Shown here one piece after another: positions 37,462 through 45,578 of a stretch of DNA of 64,000 nt. The stretch is from Streptomyces vinaceus. GTDB taxonomy: Bacteria; Actinomycetota; Actinomycetes; Streptomycetales; Streptomycetaceae. The notes beneath the pieces were generated by a model. That model saw only the letters and a program-made list of their open reading frames with translations, was not told where the DNA came from and did not search any database. Location: the NCBI RefSeq assembly GCF_008704935.1, contig NZ_CP023692.1:4020001-4084000 (forward strand), written 5' to 3'. Every line of letters begins with the position of its first letter. Within the stretch, counting starts at the first letter, position 1. The translations under genes were made by a program, and so were the position numbers.

Positions 37462-37533
37462 AGCCCGACAGAACCGCGTATGCCCGATATAAACCCAGCT
37501 CCGCGCGGGCCGGGGCCCGGGCCGGTGTACGGC

Positions 37534-38556
37534 TCAGCGGCAGCCGCAGGAGCGGCGGATCACCAGGGCCGACGGGAACTGCTTCAGGCGTTCGCGGCGG
37601 GAGCCGGCCACGCGCAGGGCGTCGTCCAGTACGAGGTCCACGGCCGCGCGGGCCATCGCCGGGCGGTCCGAGGCGATCGTCGTCAGCGGCGGGTCCGTCA
37701 GGGCCGCCTCCTTGACGTCGTCGAACCCGGCCACGGCCAGCTCGCCGGGGACGTCGATGCGCAGTTCGCGCGCCGCGCGCAGCACGCCGATGGCCTGGTC
37801 GTCCGTCGCACAGAAGATCGCCGGCGGGCGGTCCGGGCCGGAGAGGACCTCCAGCGCCACGCGGTACGCGTCGTAGCGGTTGTACGGGGCCTCGAAGAGG
37901 CGGCCCTCGACCGAGCGCCCGGACTCCTGCATCGCCCGGCGCCAGCCCTCCACGTGGTCGGCGACCGGGTCTCCGACCGACGGGGTGTTCTCCACCCCGC
38001 CGATGCAGGCCACGTACTCGTGCCCGTGCTCCAGCAGGTGCCGGGTGGCGAGCTGCGCGCCGCCGATGTCGTCCGTGACGACCGCGACGTCGTCGATGGC
38101 CTCCGGGCGCTCGTGGAGCAGGACGACGCGCGCGTCCCACGCCTCGATCTCCGAAGCCGCGCGCTCGCTCATGCCCTGGCTGACCAGGATCAGGCCCGAG
38201 ACCCGCATCCCGAGGAAGGCCCGCAGGTAGTGCACCTCGCGCTCGTCCCGGTAGTCGGAGTTCCCGACCAGGACCATCTTTCCGCGCTCCGCGGCTGCCT
38301 GCTCGACCGCGTGCGCCATCTCCGCGAAGAACGGCTGGCGCGCGTCGGGGACGATCATGCCTATGAGGTCGGTGCGCCGTGACGCCATCGCCTGCGCGAC
38401 CCGGTCCGGGCGGTAGCCCAGCTCCTTGATCGCGGCGAGTACACGCTCGCGCGTGGCCGGGGCGACCGGCCGGGGTCCGTTGTTGATGACGTAGCTCACG
38501 ACGGCGGTAGACGTACCCGCAAGTCGTGCAACGTCATCCCGCGTCACCTTGGCCAC
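37534..38556 (-). CDS. LacI family transcriptional regulator
   Basis: 340-aa repressor. LacI helix-turn-helix with hinge at the N-terminus (TRDDVARLAGTSTAVVSYVIN...), then a periplasmic-binding-type sensor domain (LIGMIVPDARQPFF, IFCATDDQAIGVLRAA). Unusual for the family, it ends in a cysteine-containing RRSCGCR tail. GTG start. No sugar operon adjoins it, so the effector and targets are unknown. Confidence 0.88.
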   Translation of the reverse strand: MAKVTRDDVARLAGTSTAVVSYVINNGPRPVAPATRERVLAAIKELGYRPDRVAQAMASRRTDLIGMIVPDARQPFFAEMAHAVEQAAAERGKMVLVGNSDYRDEREVHYLRAFLGMRVSGLILVSQGMSERAASEIEAWDARVVLLHERPEAIDDVAVVTDDIGGAQLATRHLLEHGHEYVACIGGVENTPSVGDPVADHVEGWRRAMQESGRSVEGRLFEAPYNRYDAYRVALEVLSGPDRPPAIFCATDDQAIGVLRAARELRIDVPGELAVAGFDDVKEAALTDPPLTTIASDRPAMARAAVDLVLDDALRVAGSRRERLKQFPSALVIRRSCGCR

Positions 38557-38580
38557 GCTCGGGAGTCTACGCGGGGTGAC

Positions 38581-39384
38581 CTACCTCTGGGCAGGCCGTC
38601 CTGCCGACTGGGCGATCACAGGAGGTTCCTCCATACGGGGGACGCCGGCCGCCGCCTGGGCCGAAGCCTTGGCGGCCGCCTGGGCCGCCGCCTCCGCGGC
38701 CGCCCGCTCGACCTTCTCCGGCGTGACGAAGCGGTAGCCGACGTTGCGGACCGTACCGATCAGCGACTCGTGCTCGGGGCCCAGCTTCGCGCGCAGCCGC
38801 CGTACGTGGACGTCCACGGTCCGGGTGCCGCCGAAGTAGTCGTACCCCCAGACCTCCTGGAGCAGCTGCGCGCGCGTGAAGACCCGGCCCGGGTGCTGCG
38901 CGAGGTACTTGAGCAGCTCGAACTCCTTGAAGGTGAGGTCGAGGACCCGCCCCTTCAGCTTCGCCGAGTACGTCGCCTCGTCGACCGAGAGGTCGCCGTT
39001 GCGGATCTCCATCGGGGAGTCGTCGGAGCCGAGCTGCTGGCGGCCGGTGGCCAGGCGCAGCCGCGCCTCGACCTCGGCCGGGCCCGCCGTGTCGAGGAGG
39101 ACGTCGTCGATGCCCCAGTCGGCGGTGACGGCCGCGAGACCGCCCTCGGTGACGACGAGGATGAGCGGACAGCCGGGTCCGGTGGAGCGCAGCAGCTGGC
39201 AGAGCGAGCGCACCTGCGGCAGGTCGCGGCGGCCGTCGACGAGGATGACGTCCGCGCCGGGGGTGTCCACGAGGGCCGGGCCCTCGGCGGGGGCCACCCG
39301 CACGCTGTGCAGCAGCAGGCCGAGGGCGGGCAGCACCTCGGTGGACGGCTGGAGGGCATTGGTCAGCAGCAGGAGGGAGCTCAT
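38581..39384 (-). CDS. glnR: global nitrogen regulator GlnR
   Basis: 267-aa OmpR-type orphan response regulator that controls nitrogen assimilation (glutamine synthetases, ammonium transport) in actinomycetes. The receiver-like domain retains Asp50 (VILVDGRRD), but its acidic pocket is incomplete, as expected for GlnR. The winged helix at about 130-225 has the family sequence LTFKEFELLKYLAQHPGRVF and YDYFGGTRTVDVHVRRLR. An Ala-rich, coiled tail follows. AGGTGG sits 7 nt before the ATG. There is no partner kinase next to it. A terminator-like hairpin lies about 200 nt upstream in the leader. Confidence 0.94.
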   Translation of the reverse strand: MSSLLLLTNALQPSTEVLPALGLLLHSVRVAPAEGPALVDTPGADVILVDGRRDLPQVRSLCQLLRSTGPGCPLILVVTEGGLAAVTADWGIDDVLLDTAGPAEVEARLRLATGRQQLGSDDSPMEIRNGDLSVDEATYSAKLKGRVLDLTFKEFELLKYLAQHPGRVFTRAQLLQEVWGYDYFGGTRTVDVHVRRLRAKLGPEHESLIGTVRNVGYRFVTPEKVERAAAEAAAQAAAKASAQAAAGVPRMEEPPVIAQSAGRPAQR

Positions 39385-39840
39385 GCCCGACCACCTGCCC
39401 CTGCCCAGGTCAGGCGTTCGTGCACGGTTCGCTGGTCCATCACGTCGGTTCCTCCTCGGTCCCGTCGAGGACTTTCGCGGTACTGCTTCGTACGTGGTGC
39501 GTGGTGGTGCCCGTCGGTCCCCGCGCCCTGAGGTCCGGACGGCCACCGGTGTTCTCGGTCCGTTCAACGTGCTGAAAGCACAAAAGGACCCGGGGGCAAC
39601 GTTGCCCGGATCCTCTCGCCAGCAGAATAGCCCACCCGTCGCCGCGTGGCCCGGGGTCGGCTGCTCCGCTTCTGTGGTTCCTGCCACCCTTACGACCAGC
39701 GTATGCCCCGGTTTCACCGGATCGGTGGACGTACGGGAGGCTGCCCGGGCGCATGCGGGGCGCGCGGAGGCACGCCGGATCCGGGGGCCGGAGGCGTCAT
39801 CATGGAGGCCGACGGTAGAGAGCCGACGATAGGAGCTGCA
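39385..39840. promoter_or_regulatory. divergent region between glnR and moaD-like gene
   Basis: 456 nt carrying the promoters of both genes. Besides the minus-strand hairpin at 39575-39614 I see no convincing gene. A 104-codon minus-strand frame (39440-39754) starts with no ribosome-binding site and has no recognisable content. Confidence 0.6.
39575..39614 (-). terminator. terminator-like hairpin in the glnR leader
   Basis: On the minus strand: AGGATCCGGGCAA, loop CG, TTGCCCCCGGGTCCT, then TTTTGTGCTTT. A strong GC stem followed by a T-rich tail on this strand only. No minus-strand gene ends here, so it may be an attenuator or an early-stop signal upstream of glnR. Confidence 0.65.
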
Positions 39841-40095
39841 GTGGCAACCGGAACCATCCGCTACTGGGCGGCGGCCAAGGCCGCGGCCAAGACGGCGGAG
39901 GAGCCGTACTCGGCGCGGACACTGGCCGAGGCGCTCGACGCCGTACGGGAACGCCACCCCGGTGAGCTGACCCGGGTCCTGCAGCGCTGCTCCTTCCTCG
40001 TGAACGAAGAGCCCGTGGGCAAGCGCCCGCACGATGCCGTACCGCTGACCGAGGGGGGCACCGTAGAGGTGCTCCCGCCGTTCGCGGGCGGGTGA
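39841..40095 (+). CDS. MoaD/ThiS family sulfur-carrier protein
   Basis: 84-aa ubiquitin-like protein ending in the essential Gly-Gly (PPFAGG). MoaD-type features are IRYWAAAKAAAKTAEE at the start and LVNEEPVGKRPHDAVPLTEGGTVEVLPPFAGG at the end. It carries thiocarboxylate sulfur for molybdopterin or thiamin-type pathways; which one is not decided by sequence. AGGAG lies 6 nt before GTG 39841, which sets this start over ATG 39802. Ten nucleotides precede the next gene. Confidence 0.87.
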   Translation: MATGTIRYWAAAKAAAKTAEEPYSARTLAEALDAVRERHPGELTRVLQRCSFLVNEEPVGKRPHDAVPLTEGGTVEVLPPFAGG

Positions 40096-40105
40096 GCGGA
40101 AACCG

Positions 40106-41827
40106 ATGAGCACTCCCGAGGAACAGCAGAACCAGCAGAACCACCAGCACCAGCAGCAGCCACGTCAGGAGCCGGACCCCTACGGGACCCAGACCTGGCA
40201 GTCGGACACGTGGGAGACCGGCTACCAGCCGGTGCATCAGGTGCAGCCCGCGCAGCCGCCGCCGGGCGCGCTGCCGGGCCAGCCGGTGGCCCCGGAGGGC
40301 TGGTTCCGCGACGAGGCCCCGGCCGCGCGGCCGCAGGCGCAGGGCCGGCACCGCTCTGAGGCCGCCGCCCCCGAGCAGTCCGCGTACCAGCCGCCGCAGC
40401 AGCAGCCCGCGGCTCCCGAGGGCTGGTTCCGCGACGAGGCGGCCGGCGTCCGGGAGGAACCGCCCGCCACGGGCTGGGCACCGGGTGGCGCGGTCTGGTC
40501 CGACGGCTCCGCCGCGGAGCGGACGGCCTACCTCCCGCCCCAGACCGCGGCCCCGGCGGCCGACGCCGCCGAGACGGCGTACCTGCCGCCGTACCCCGGC
40601 CCCGGCGACGCCGGGCAGCAGGCCGCGGCCGCTCCGCCGTACCCGGGTTCCGCCGCGGGCGGGCAGCAGCCCGCCGGGCCGGTCTACCCGGGTTCCGGCG
40701 CCGCCGCCGCGGCCGAGACCGCGTACCTGCCGCCCTACCCGGGCCCCGGCGAGGCCGAGCCGCAGGCGCAGGCCGTCGCTCCCGACGGGTGGTTCCGGGA
40801 CGAGGCGGGCGCCGGCTCCCGTGACGCCTGGGCCGAGGGTTCCGCCGCGGAGCAGACCGCCTACCTCCCGCCGCAGGCCGCCGCCCCGCAGGGCGCCGCC
40901 GAGCAGACCGCCTTCCTGCCGCCGTACCCCGGCCCGGCCGCGGCGGACACCGCGTACCCCGGCCCCGGTTCCGGGGAGCCGGCCGCCGCCGCTGCGACCG
41001 CCGCTGTCGCCGGCGCCGACGGCGAGGAGCCCGCGTACTCCCCGCCCACCGTCGGCGGGAACACCCTGCGGGCCGTCGATCCGGCCCAGGCCCGCGCCGA
41101 GGGGCGGTCGCCGATCATCGACCCCGGGCCGCAGCCGGCCATACTGACCGCCGCGCTCGGGCTGCTGCTGGCCGGCGCCGCCGCGGTCGGGGAGCTCGTG
41201 CTCCTCGGACCGCTGATCGTCCTCCAGGGGCTCACCGCGGCCGGCTGGTTCCGGCTCAACGGCATGTGGCCCGCCCGCCAGGGCATCGCCCTCGCCTTCC
41301 TCGGAGCCCTCGTCGCCGACGCGGCCGTGCTCGCCGTGGACGACACCTACGGCCCCGGCGCGATCATCGGCACCCTCGGTGCCTGGGTCCTGCTCACCCT
41401 CGTCCTCCAGCTGCGCAGCCACGCCGACCCCGACGAGCGGATGTACGGGCTGATGGCCTCCGTGGCCTCCGCCGCGCTCGCCATCGTCTGCGCCGGCTAC
41501 CTGGCCGCCGACTCCGCCGCCGTGAGCGTGGGCGCCGCGGCCGTCGCCGTGGCCGTCTTCACGCGCGCGCTGCCGCTGCCGACCCCGGTCTCCGTGGGCG
41601 TCTCGCTGGCCGCCGCCACCGGAGCCGGCATCGCCGTGGGCGGGCTGACCCCGGTAGGGGTCGGCGGGGCGCTGGTCGGCCTGGCCGCCGGGGTGTGCGC
41701 GCTGGTCGGGCTGCGGGTGGCCGCGTACGACTACCCGTCCAAGTTCGTGCACATGACGGCCGGTGTCGCGCTGCCGCTGGCGGCCGCCGCCCCGGCCGTC
41801 TACCTGATCGGCCGGGTGGTGGGCTGA
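40106..41827 (+). CDS. membrane protein with repetitive proline-rich N-terminus
   Basis: 573-aa protein. Residues 1-310 are low-complexity, with three copies of A-P-[ED]-G-W-F-R-D-E-A and five of A-[YF]-L-P-P-[YQ], many as LPPYPGPG. Residues about 340-573 form roughly eight transmembrane helices. The cytoplasmic repeats resemble protein-docking tails. The family is not recognised. It follows the MoaD-like gene by 10 nt but no functional link is known. Confidence 0.78.
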   Translation: MSTPEEQQNQQNHQHQQQPRQEPDPYGTQTWQSDTWETGYQPVHQVQPAQPPPGALPGQPVAPEGWFRDEAPAARPQAQGRHRSEAAAPEQSAYQPPQQQPAAPEGWFRDEAAGVREEPPATGWAPGGAVWSDGSAAERTAYLPPQTAAPAADAAETAYLPPYPGPGDAGQQAAAAPPYPGSAAGGQQPAGPVYPGSGAAAAAETAYLPPYPGPGEAEPQAQAVAPDGWFRDEAGAGSRDAWAEGSAAEQTAYLPPQAAAPQGAAEQTAFLPPYPGPAAADTAYPGPGSGEPAAAAATAAVAGADGEEPAYSPPTVGGNTLRAVDPAQARAEGRSPIIDPGPQPAILTAALGLLLAGAAAVGELVLLGPLIVLQGLTAAGWFRLNGMWPARQGIALAFLGALVADAAVLAVDDTYGPGAIIGTLGAWVLLTLVLQLRSHADPDERMYGLMASVASAALAIVCAGYLAADSAAVSVGAAAVAVAVFTRALPLPTPVSVGVSLAAATGAGIAVGGLTPVGVGGALVGLAAGVCALVGLRVAAYDYPSKFVHMTAGVALPLAAAAPAVYLIGRVVG

Positions 41828-41847
41828 CGCCGCCCCCGCAGGCCTTC

Positions 41848-41898
41848 AGCCGTCAGGCCCGGCCCGGGCGCCATGCCCGGGATCCGGGCCTGACGGCT
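41848..41898 (+). terminator. terminator after repetitive membrane protein
   Basis: Perfect 15-bp outer stem AGCCGTCAGGCCCGG / CCGGGCCTGACGGCT enclosing a second CCCGGGC / GCCCGGG stem. No T run, as often in high-GC bacteria. Confidence 0.8.
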
Positions 41899-41961
41899 CC
41901 CGTACGCCGATCGTGTTCCACTAGAACGCACGTACCAGTCGGTCGACAGGGGGAGGGGCAC

Positions 41962-42672
41962 GTGCGGTTCCTGCGCGTCATCGTGATCATCGCTGTGGTG
42001 CTGGGGGCGCTGTTCGCCGGCGTCGACCGCTGGGCGGTGAACTACGCCGAGAACCGGCTGGCCGGCCGCATCCAGGCGCGCCAGGGGCTCGCGGGGTCCA
42101 CGGAAGTGGACATCCACGGGTTCCCGTTCCTGACCCAGGCGCTCAGCCACGACCTCGACCGCGTCGACGTGAAGCTCACCGGTGTGGAGGCCGTCTCGGA
42201 CGGCCGCAGGACGCGGCTCTCGCAGCTCGACGCCGGCTTCCGCGGCGTGAAGCTGAACGGGGACTACAGCGGGGGCACGGCGAAGCACGCCGAGGGCACG
42301 GCCCTCGTCACGTACAAGGACCTGACCGAGGCCTCGCAGACCGGCGTGACGGTCACCTACGGCGGCGCGCCCGGCAAGGTGAAGGTCACGGCGGCCCTGG
42401 AGTTCCTCGGCCGGAAGCTGGCCCCCAGCGTGGTGTCGACCGTCACCCTCGTGGACGCCCCCGGCGGCGGGAAGATGGTCCGCGTCCGCGCCGACGACGT
42501 GCCGGGCGAGGGGCTGCCCGGGATCGAGGGCGCGGTCCGCAAGAAGACGGACTTCGACCGCCGGCTCGACGCCGGCCTGCCGTCCGGGCTCAAGCTGACC
42601 GCGCTGACCTCGGACGAATCCGGTGTGCACCTCACTCTGAGCGGTACGGACGTGGTGCTGGCCGGATCGTGA
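41962..42672 (+). CDS. DUF2993 (LmeA-like) secreted or anchored protein
   Basis: 236-aa protein with an N-terminal signal-anchor (hydrophobic 3-20) and a DUF2993 domain: NRLAGRIQARQGLAGSTEVDIHGFPFLTQAL is diagnostic. Related LmeA in mycobacteria acts in the periplasm on mannan maturation, but here the role is unknown. GTG start with GGGAGGGG upstream. Confidence 0.85.
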   Translation: MRFLRVIVIIAVVLGALFAGVDRWAVNYAENRLAGRIQARQGLAGSTEVDIHGFPFLTQALSHDLDRVDVKLTGVEAVSDGRRTRLSQLDAGFRGVKLNGDYSGGTAKHAEGTALVTYKDLTEASQTGVTVTYGGAPGKVKVTAALEFLGRKLAPSVVSTVTLVDAPGGGKMVRVRADDVPGEGLPGIEGAVRKKTDFDRRLDAGLPSGLKLTALTSDESGVHLTLSGTDVVLAGS

Positions 42673-42796
42673 GACGCTGCGGTCCGATCCTCAGATGGAA
42701 GGACCGCCCGAAGGCCCCCGGAGGCGGTCCGGCAGCGGCCCGGGAGCATCTGCGTCCCACCATACGGACGATCCTGTCTCGGAATATGACACACCG

Positions 42797-42826
42797 GTGA
42801 CAGGGCGGCCGATTCGTCCCTACGAT
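42797..42826 (+). promoter_or_regulatory. promoter for cysteine leader peptide and sulfurtransferase
   Basis: -35 GTGACA (42797-42802), 18-nt spacer, -10 TACGAT (42821-42826). The predicted start site falls at or within a base or two of ATG 42835, so the leader ORF would be translated from a leaderless mRNA. Confidence 0.7.
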
Positions 42827-42834
42827 CCATGGCT

Positions 42835-42918
42835 ATGAAGCATCAGCAGGCGGACCTCACGAAGCGACGGGCAGTAGACCTGTGTCGCGTCGCCGCCATG
42901 CTCTGTCGATCCATGTGA
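42835..42918 (+). CDS. cysteine-containing leader peptide
   Basis: 27-aa peptide (MKHQQADLTKRR...) with the core V-D-L-C-R-V-A-A-M-L-C-R. It matches the short 'putative leader peptides' (VDLCRVAxxLCR) that precede sulfur-metabolism genes in actinobacteria. Two Cys codons at positions 17 and 24 fit ribosome-mediated sensing of cysteine supply. It stops 177 nt before the sulfurtransferase ATG. ATG 42829 is an in-frame alternative start. Confidence 0.8.
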   Translation: MKHQQADLTKRRAVDLCRVAAMLCRSM

Positions 42919-43095
42919 CCTGTGAGCGCTTCCGCTCCATCAGCCGGACGACCGTCCTTCACGCGTGACCGCACCGCAGCCGCACCCTCCTGCCCACCGA
43001 CGCCTCCCCGCGTAGGGCCCGAGGAAGCCGCCAGCAGCGGTACGCACCAGGAGTACCCGCAGATCCCGCCGCACACTGCCCCGGAGGAGACCACC

Positions 43096-43941
43096 ATGAG
43101 CCGCAGCGACGTCCTCGTAGACGCCGACTGGGTCGAGGCCCACCTGAACGACGCCGACGTCGTCATCGTCGAGGTGGACGAGGACACGTCCGCCTACGAC
43201 AAGAACCACATCACCAACGCCGTCCGGATCGACTGGAAGCAGGACCTCCAGGACCCGGTCCGCCGCGACTTCGTGGACCAGGAGGGCTTCGAGAAGCTCC
43301 TCTCCGCCAAGGGCATCTCCAACGAGGACACGGTCGTCCTCTACGGCGGCAACAACAACTGGTTCGCGTCCTACGCCTACTGGTACTTCAAGCTGTACGG
43401 CCACCGGGACGTCCGCCTCCTCGACGGCGGCCGCAAGAAGTGGGAGCTCGACTCCCGCGACCTGGTCGACGGCACCGAGGTCCCCAACCGCCCGGCCACC
43501 CAGTACAAGGCCCAGCCGCAGGACGCCTCGATCCGCGCGTTCCGCGACGACGTCGTGGCCGCGATCGGCGTCCAGAACCTGGTCGACGTCCGCTCGCCCG
43601 ACGAGTTCTCCGGCAAGCTGCTCGCCCCGGCGCACCTCCCGCAGGAGCAGTCGCAGCGCCCCGGCCACGTGCCGAGCGCCCGCAACATCCCGTGGTCGAA
43701 GAACGCCAACGACGACGGCACGTTCAAGTCCGACGAGGAGCTCACGGCCCTCTACCAGGCCGAGCAGGTCGACCTGGCGAAGGACACCATCGCGTACTGC
43801 CGCATCGGTGAGCGCTCCGCGCTGACCTGGTTCGTGCTGCACGAGCTCCTGGGCCAGGAGAACGTCAAGAACTACGACGGCTCCTGGACCGAGTACGGCT
43901 CCCTGGTCGGCGTGCCGATCGAGCTCGGCGCCAACAAGTAG
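43096..43941 (+). CDS. thiosulfate sulfurtransferase (rhodanese)
   Basis: 281-aa double-rhodanese-domain protein. The N-terminal inactive domain ends near residue 145. The C-terminal domain holds the catalytic cysteine in AYCRIGERSALTWFVL (CRxGxR loop). Transfers sulfur from thiosulfate to an acceptor. Equivalent to the CysA/SseA sulfurtransferase paired with SseC in mycobacteria. ATG 43096 is preceded by GGAGGA. Followed at 65 nt by the DUF1416 gene. Confidence 0.92.
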   Translation: MSRSDVLVDADWVEAHLNDADVVIVEVDEDTSAYDKNHITNAVRIDWKQDLQDPVRRDFVDQEGFEKLLSAKGISNEDTVVLYGGNNNWFASYAYWYFKLYGHRDVRLLDGGRKKWELDSRDLVDGTEVPNRPATQYKAQPQDASIRAFRDDVVAAIGVQNLVDVRSPDEFSGKLLAPAHLPQEQSQRPGHVPSARNIPWSKNANDDGTFKSDEELTALYQAEQVDLAKDTIAYCRIGERSALTWFVLHELLGQENVKNYDGSWTEYGSLVGVPIELGANK

Positions 43942-44006
43942 TCCCGCCGGGTACGCGACGCCCGCCCCGTAGACCGTACGACCTCTCCAGGACAGGACAG
44001 AGAAAC

Positions 44007-44297
44007 ATGTGTGGAGCACAGATCGGCGGGCCCGACCTCGCCACGCTCAAGCCCGGTGAGACCGCCATCCAGGGCCAGGTGACCAAGGACGGCGAGCCCG
44101 TCAGCGGGTACGTGCGCCTGCTCGACTCGACCGGCGAGTTCACGGCCGAGGTCCCGACGTCGGCGACCGGCCAGTTCCGCTTCTACGCGGCGACCGGTTC
44201 GTGGACCCTGCGCGCGCTGGTTCCCGGCGCCCAGGCGGACCGCGCCGTGGTCGTGGCCGAGGCCGGCGGCGTGACGGACGTGGCGATCGCGGTCTGA
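44007..44297 (+). CDS. DUF1416 / SseC-like protein
   Basis: 96-aa DUF1416 protein, a small beta-rich fold starting MCGAQIGGPDL, conserved next to sulfurtransferase genes in actinobacteria (SseC in mycobacteria). A Cys at residue 2 is a family feature. Probably functions with the upstream rhodanese in sulfur handling; the biochemical role is not known to me. Confidence 0.88.
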   Translation: MCGAQIGGPDLATLKPGETAIQGQVTKDGEPVSGYVRLLDSTGEFTAEVPTSATGQFRFYAATGSWTLRALVPGAQADRAVVVAEAGGVTDVAIAV

Positions 44298-44323
44298 GCA
44301 CCGCACGCCTGACATGACCGGCC

Positions 44324-44376
44324 GAAGGGCCGCACCCCAGGGGGTTGGACGCCACTGGAACGGGGTGCGGCCCTTC
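44324..44376 (+). terminator. terminator after DUF1416 gene
   Basis: Perfect 15-bp stem GAAGGGCCGCACCCC / GGGGTGCGGCCCTTC with a 23-nt loop, 26 nt after the stop codon. Confidence 0.85.
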
Positions 44377-44426
44377 GTGCCGTCGCGACCCTGCGCGGTG
44401 TCCCCCTCCGGCCCTACCCTGGAGGC

Positions 44427-44690
44427 ATGTACGCCCGGCGGCGCCGCGTCTACTTCGTCCTCATGGGCGGATGCATCTTCCTCTTCGTATCCGCCTGGTC
44501 CTTCGTGCGGCTGTTCTCGGTCGAGGCGGCCGTGGCCCTGTGCGTGGTCGCCATGGTCATCCCGCCGGTCGCCGCGATGATCGCGAACCGGCGCGGCCCC
44601 GACGACCGCTGGTGGGACGACCCCTCGGGGGACCCGAAGTCCGACGAGTGGTGGGACGAACTGGACGGAAAGCGGCGCCACGAGGACTGA
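44427..44690 (+). CDS. DUF3099 membrane protein
   Basis: 87-aa protein with two closely spaced transmembrane helices (about 8-27 and 33-51) and a Trp/Asp-rich tail (RWWDDP...DEWWDEL). This is the DUF3099 pattern. GGAGG precedes the ATG. Function unknown. Confidence 0.82.
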   Translation: MYARRRRVYFVLMGGCIFLFVSAWSFVRLFSVEAAVALCVVAMVIPPVAAMIANRRGPDDRWWDDPSGDPKSDEWWDELDGKRRHED

Positions 44691-44804
44691 CGACCTCGCG
44701 AGATAAGAATGTAATAAGCACGCGTACAACCGGCCCTCTCTTCTACAGGTCATGGCTGTGCACGGGTGATCGCCCGATGCCCCATGTCCTGCGGGGGGAC
44801 CTCC

Positions 44805-45578
44805 TTGGAACACGCACAGACCATCCCTGACCGGCCGGAAGGGGAGGAGACCGGAACGCGCCGCCGACGCGGCGGCCGCCGTACGGTCCTCCTGATCGCC
44901 GGCGCCGTCGCACTCGGCGTGCTCGCGGGCACGGTCACCGGCTACGCGATCCAGTACGACCGCGAGCCCACGCCCCTGCCACCGCTGGCGCAGCAGGAGA
45001 TCGCCCAGCCGAAGCCGCAGGCTCCGAACGAGTCGACGAGCACGCGCTCGATCAACGCCAACCGCTGGCACAAGACGGACGACGACCTGGCCAAGATGCT
45101 GATCGAGGCCCCGTCCGGGGCGAAGGTCGCCGCATCGGGCTACGAGTCACCGGACGAGTTCTCGGCGCGCTACTACGAGCACCCCAACCAGGGCCTCGGC
45201 TTCCAGCTCCGCAACGGCATCCGGCGGATCGCCGCCCGCCGGTGGTTCGAGAACGATACGAACTACGTCTCGGTCGAGCTGTTCCAGTTCGCCGACCGCT
45301 CGGGGGCCATCGCCTACCAGGACGACAACGGCTACCTCGGGACCGAGGAGTACGCGGGCAATCCGGGCAAGGACCTGGCGGGTGTGCCGGCGGCCTACGG
45401 GCACGTCTGGATCGACTCCCGGACCCACGAGAAGCCCGGCTACTACCCGACCCGCTCGGCCCGGGTCGTCGCCCGCCGCGGCGACATCGTGATGGAGATC
45501 GAGTACACGAACAACCGCGGCACCATCGACGAGAACACGGTCGTCGAGCTGGCCAAGCGGCAGTGGGAGCGCCTGTGA
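44805..45578 (+). CDS. membrane-anchored protein, first gene of an unrecognised three-gene operon
   Basis: 257-aa protein: a charged cytoplasmic N-terminus (RRRRGGRR), one transmembrane helix (about 26-47), a Pro/Gln linker and a soluble extracytoplasmic domain. The domain includes FARFADRSGA-like segments (VELFQFADRSGAIAYQDDNG). I chose TTG 44805, 6-8 nt after GGGGGGA; ATG 44784 is possible. Its stop overlaps the GTG of the next gene (GTGA). Not recognised. Confidence 0.72.
   Translation: MEHAQTIPDRPEGEETGTRRRRGGRRTVLLIAGAVALGVLAGTVTGYAIQYDREPTPLPPLAQQEIAQPKPQAPNESTSTRSINANRWHKTDDDLAKMLIEAPSGAKVAASGYESPDEFSARYYEHPNQGLGFQLRNGIRRIAARRWFENDTNYVSVELFQFADRSGAIAYQDDNGYLGTEEYAGNPGKDLAGVPAAYGHVWIDSRTHEKPGYYPTRSARVVARRGDIVMEIEYTNNRGTIDENTVVELAKRQWERL

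Noticed and set aside
34028..38140. A continuous 1370-codon minus-strand frame
   Set aside because: Only its last 480 codons are the histidine kinase. The upstream part runs antisense or out of frame through cssR, htrA and lacI and is low-complexity Arg/Pro sequence.
39440..39754. 104-codon minus-strand ORF in the glnR upstream region as a gene
   Set aside because: No ribosome-binding site, Gly/Arg-rich random-like translation, and a terminator-like hairpin falls inside it.
44752..44769. Five-codon ORF (MAVHG) overlapping an upstream GTG before the three-gene operon
   Set aside because: Too short and without a ribosome-binding site; likely chance, though a leader role cannot be excluded.
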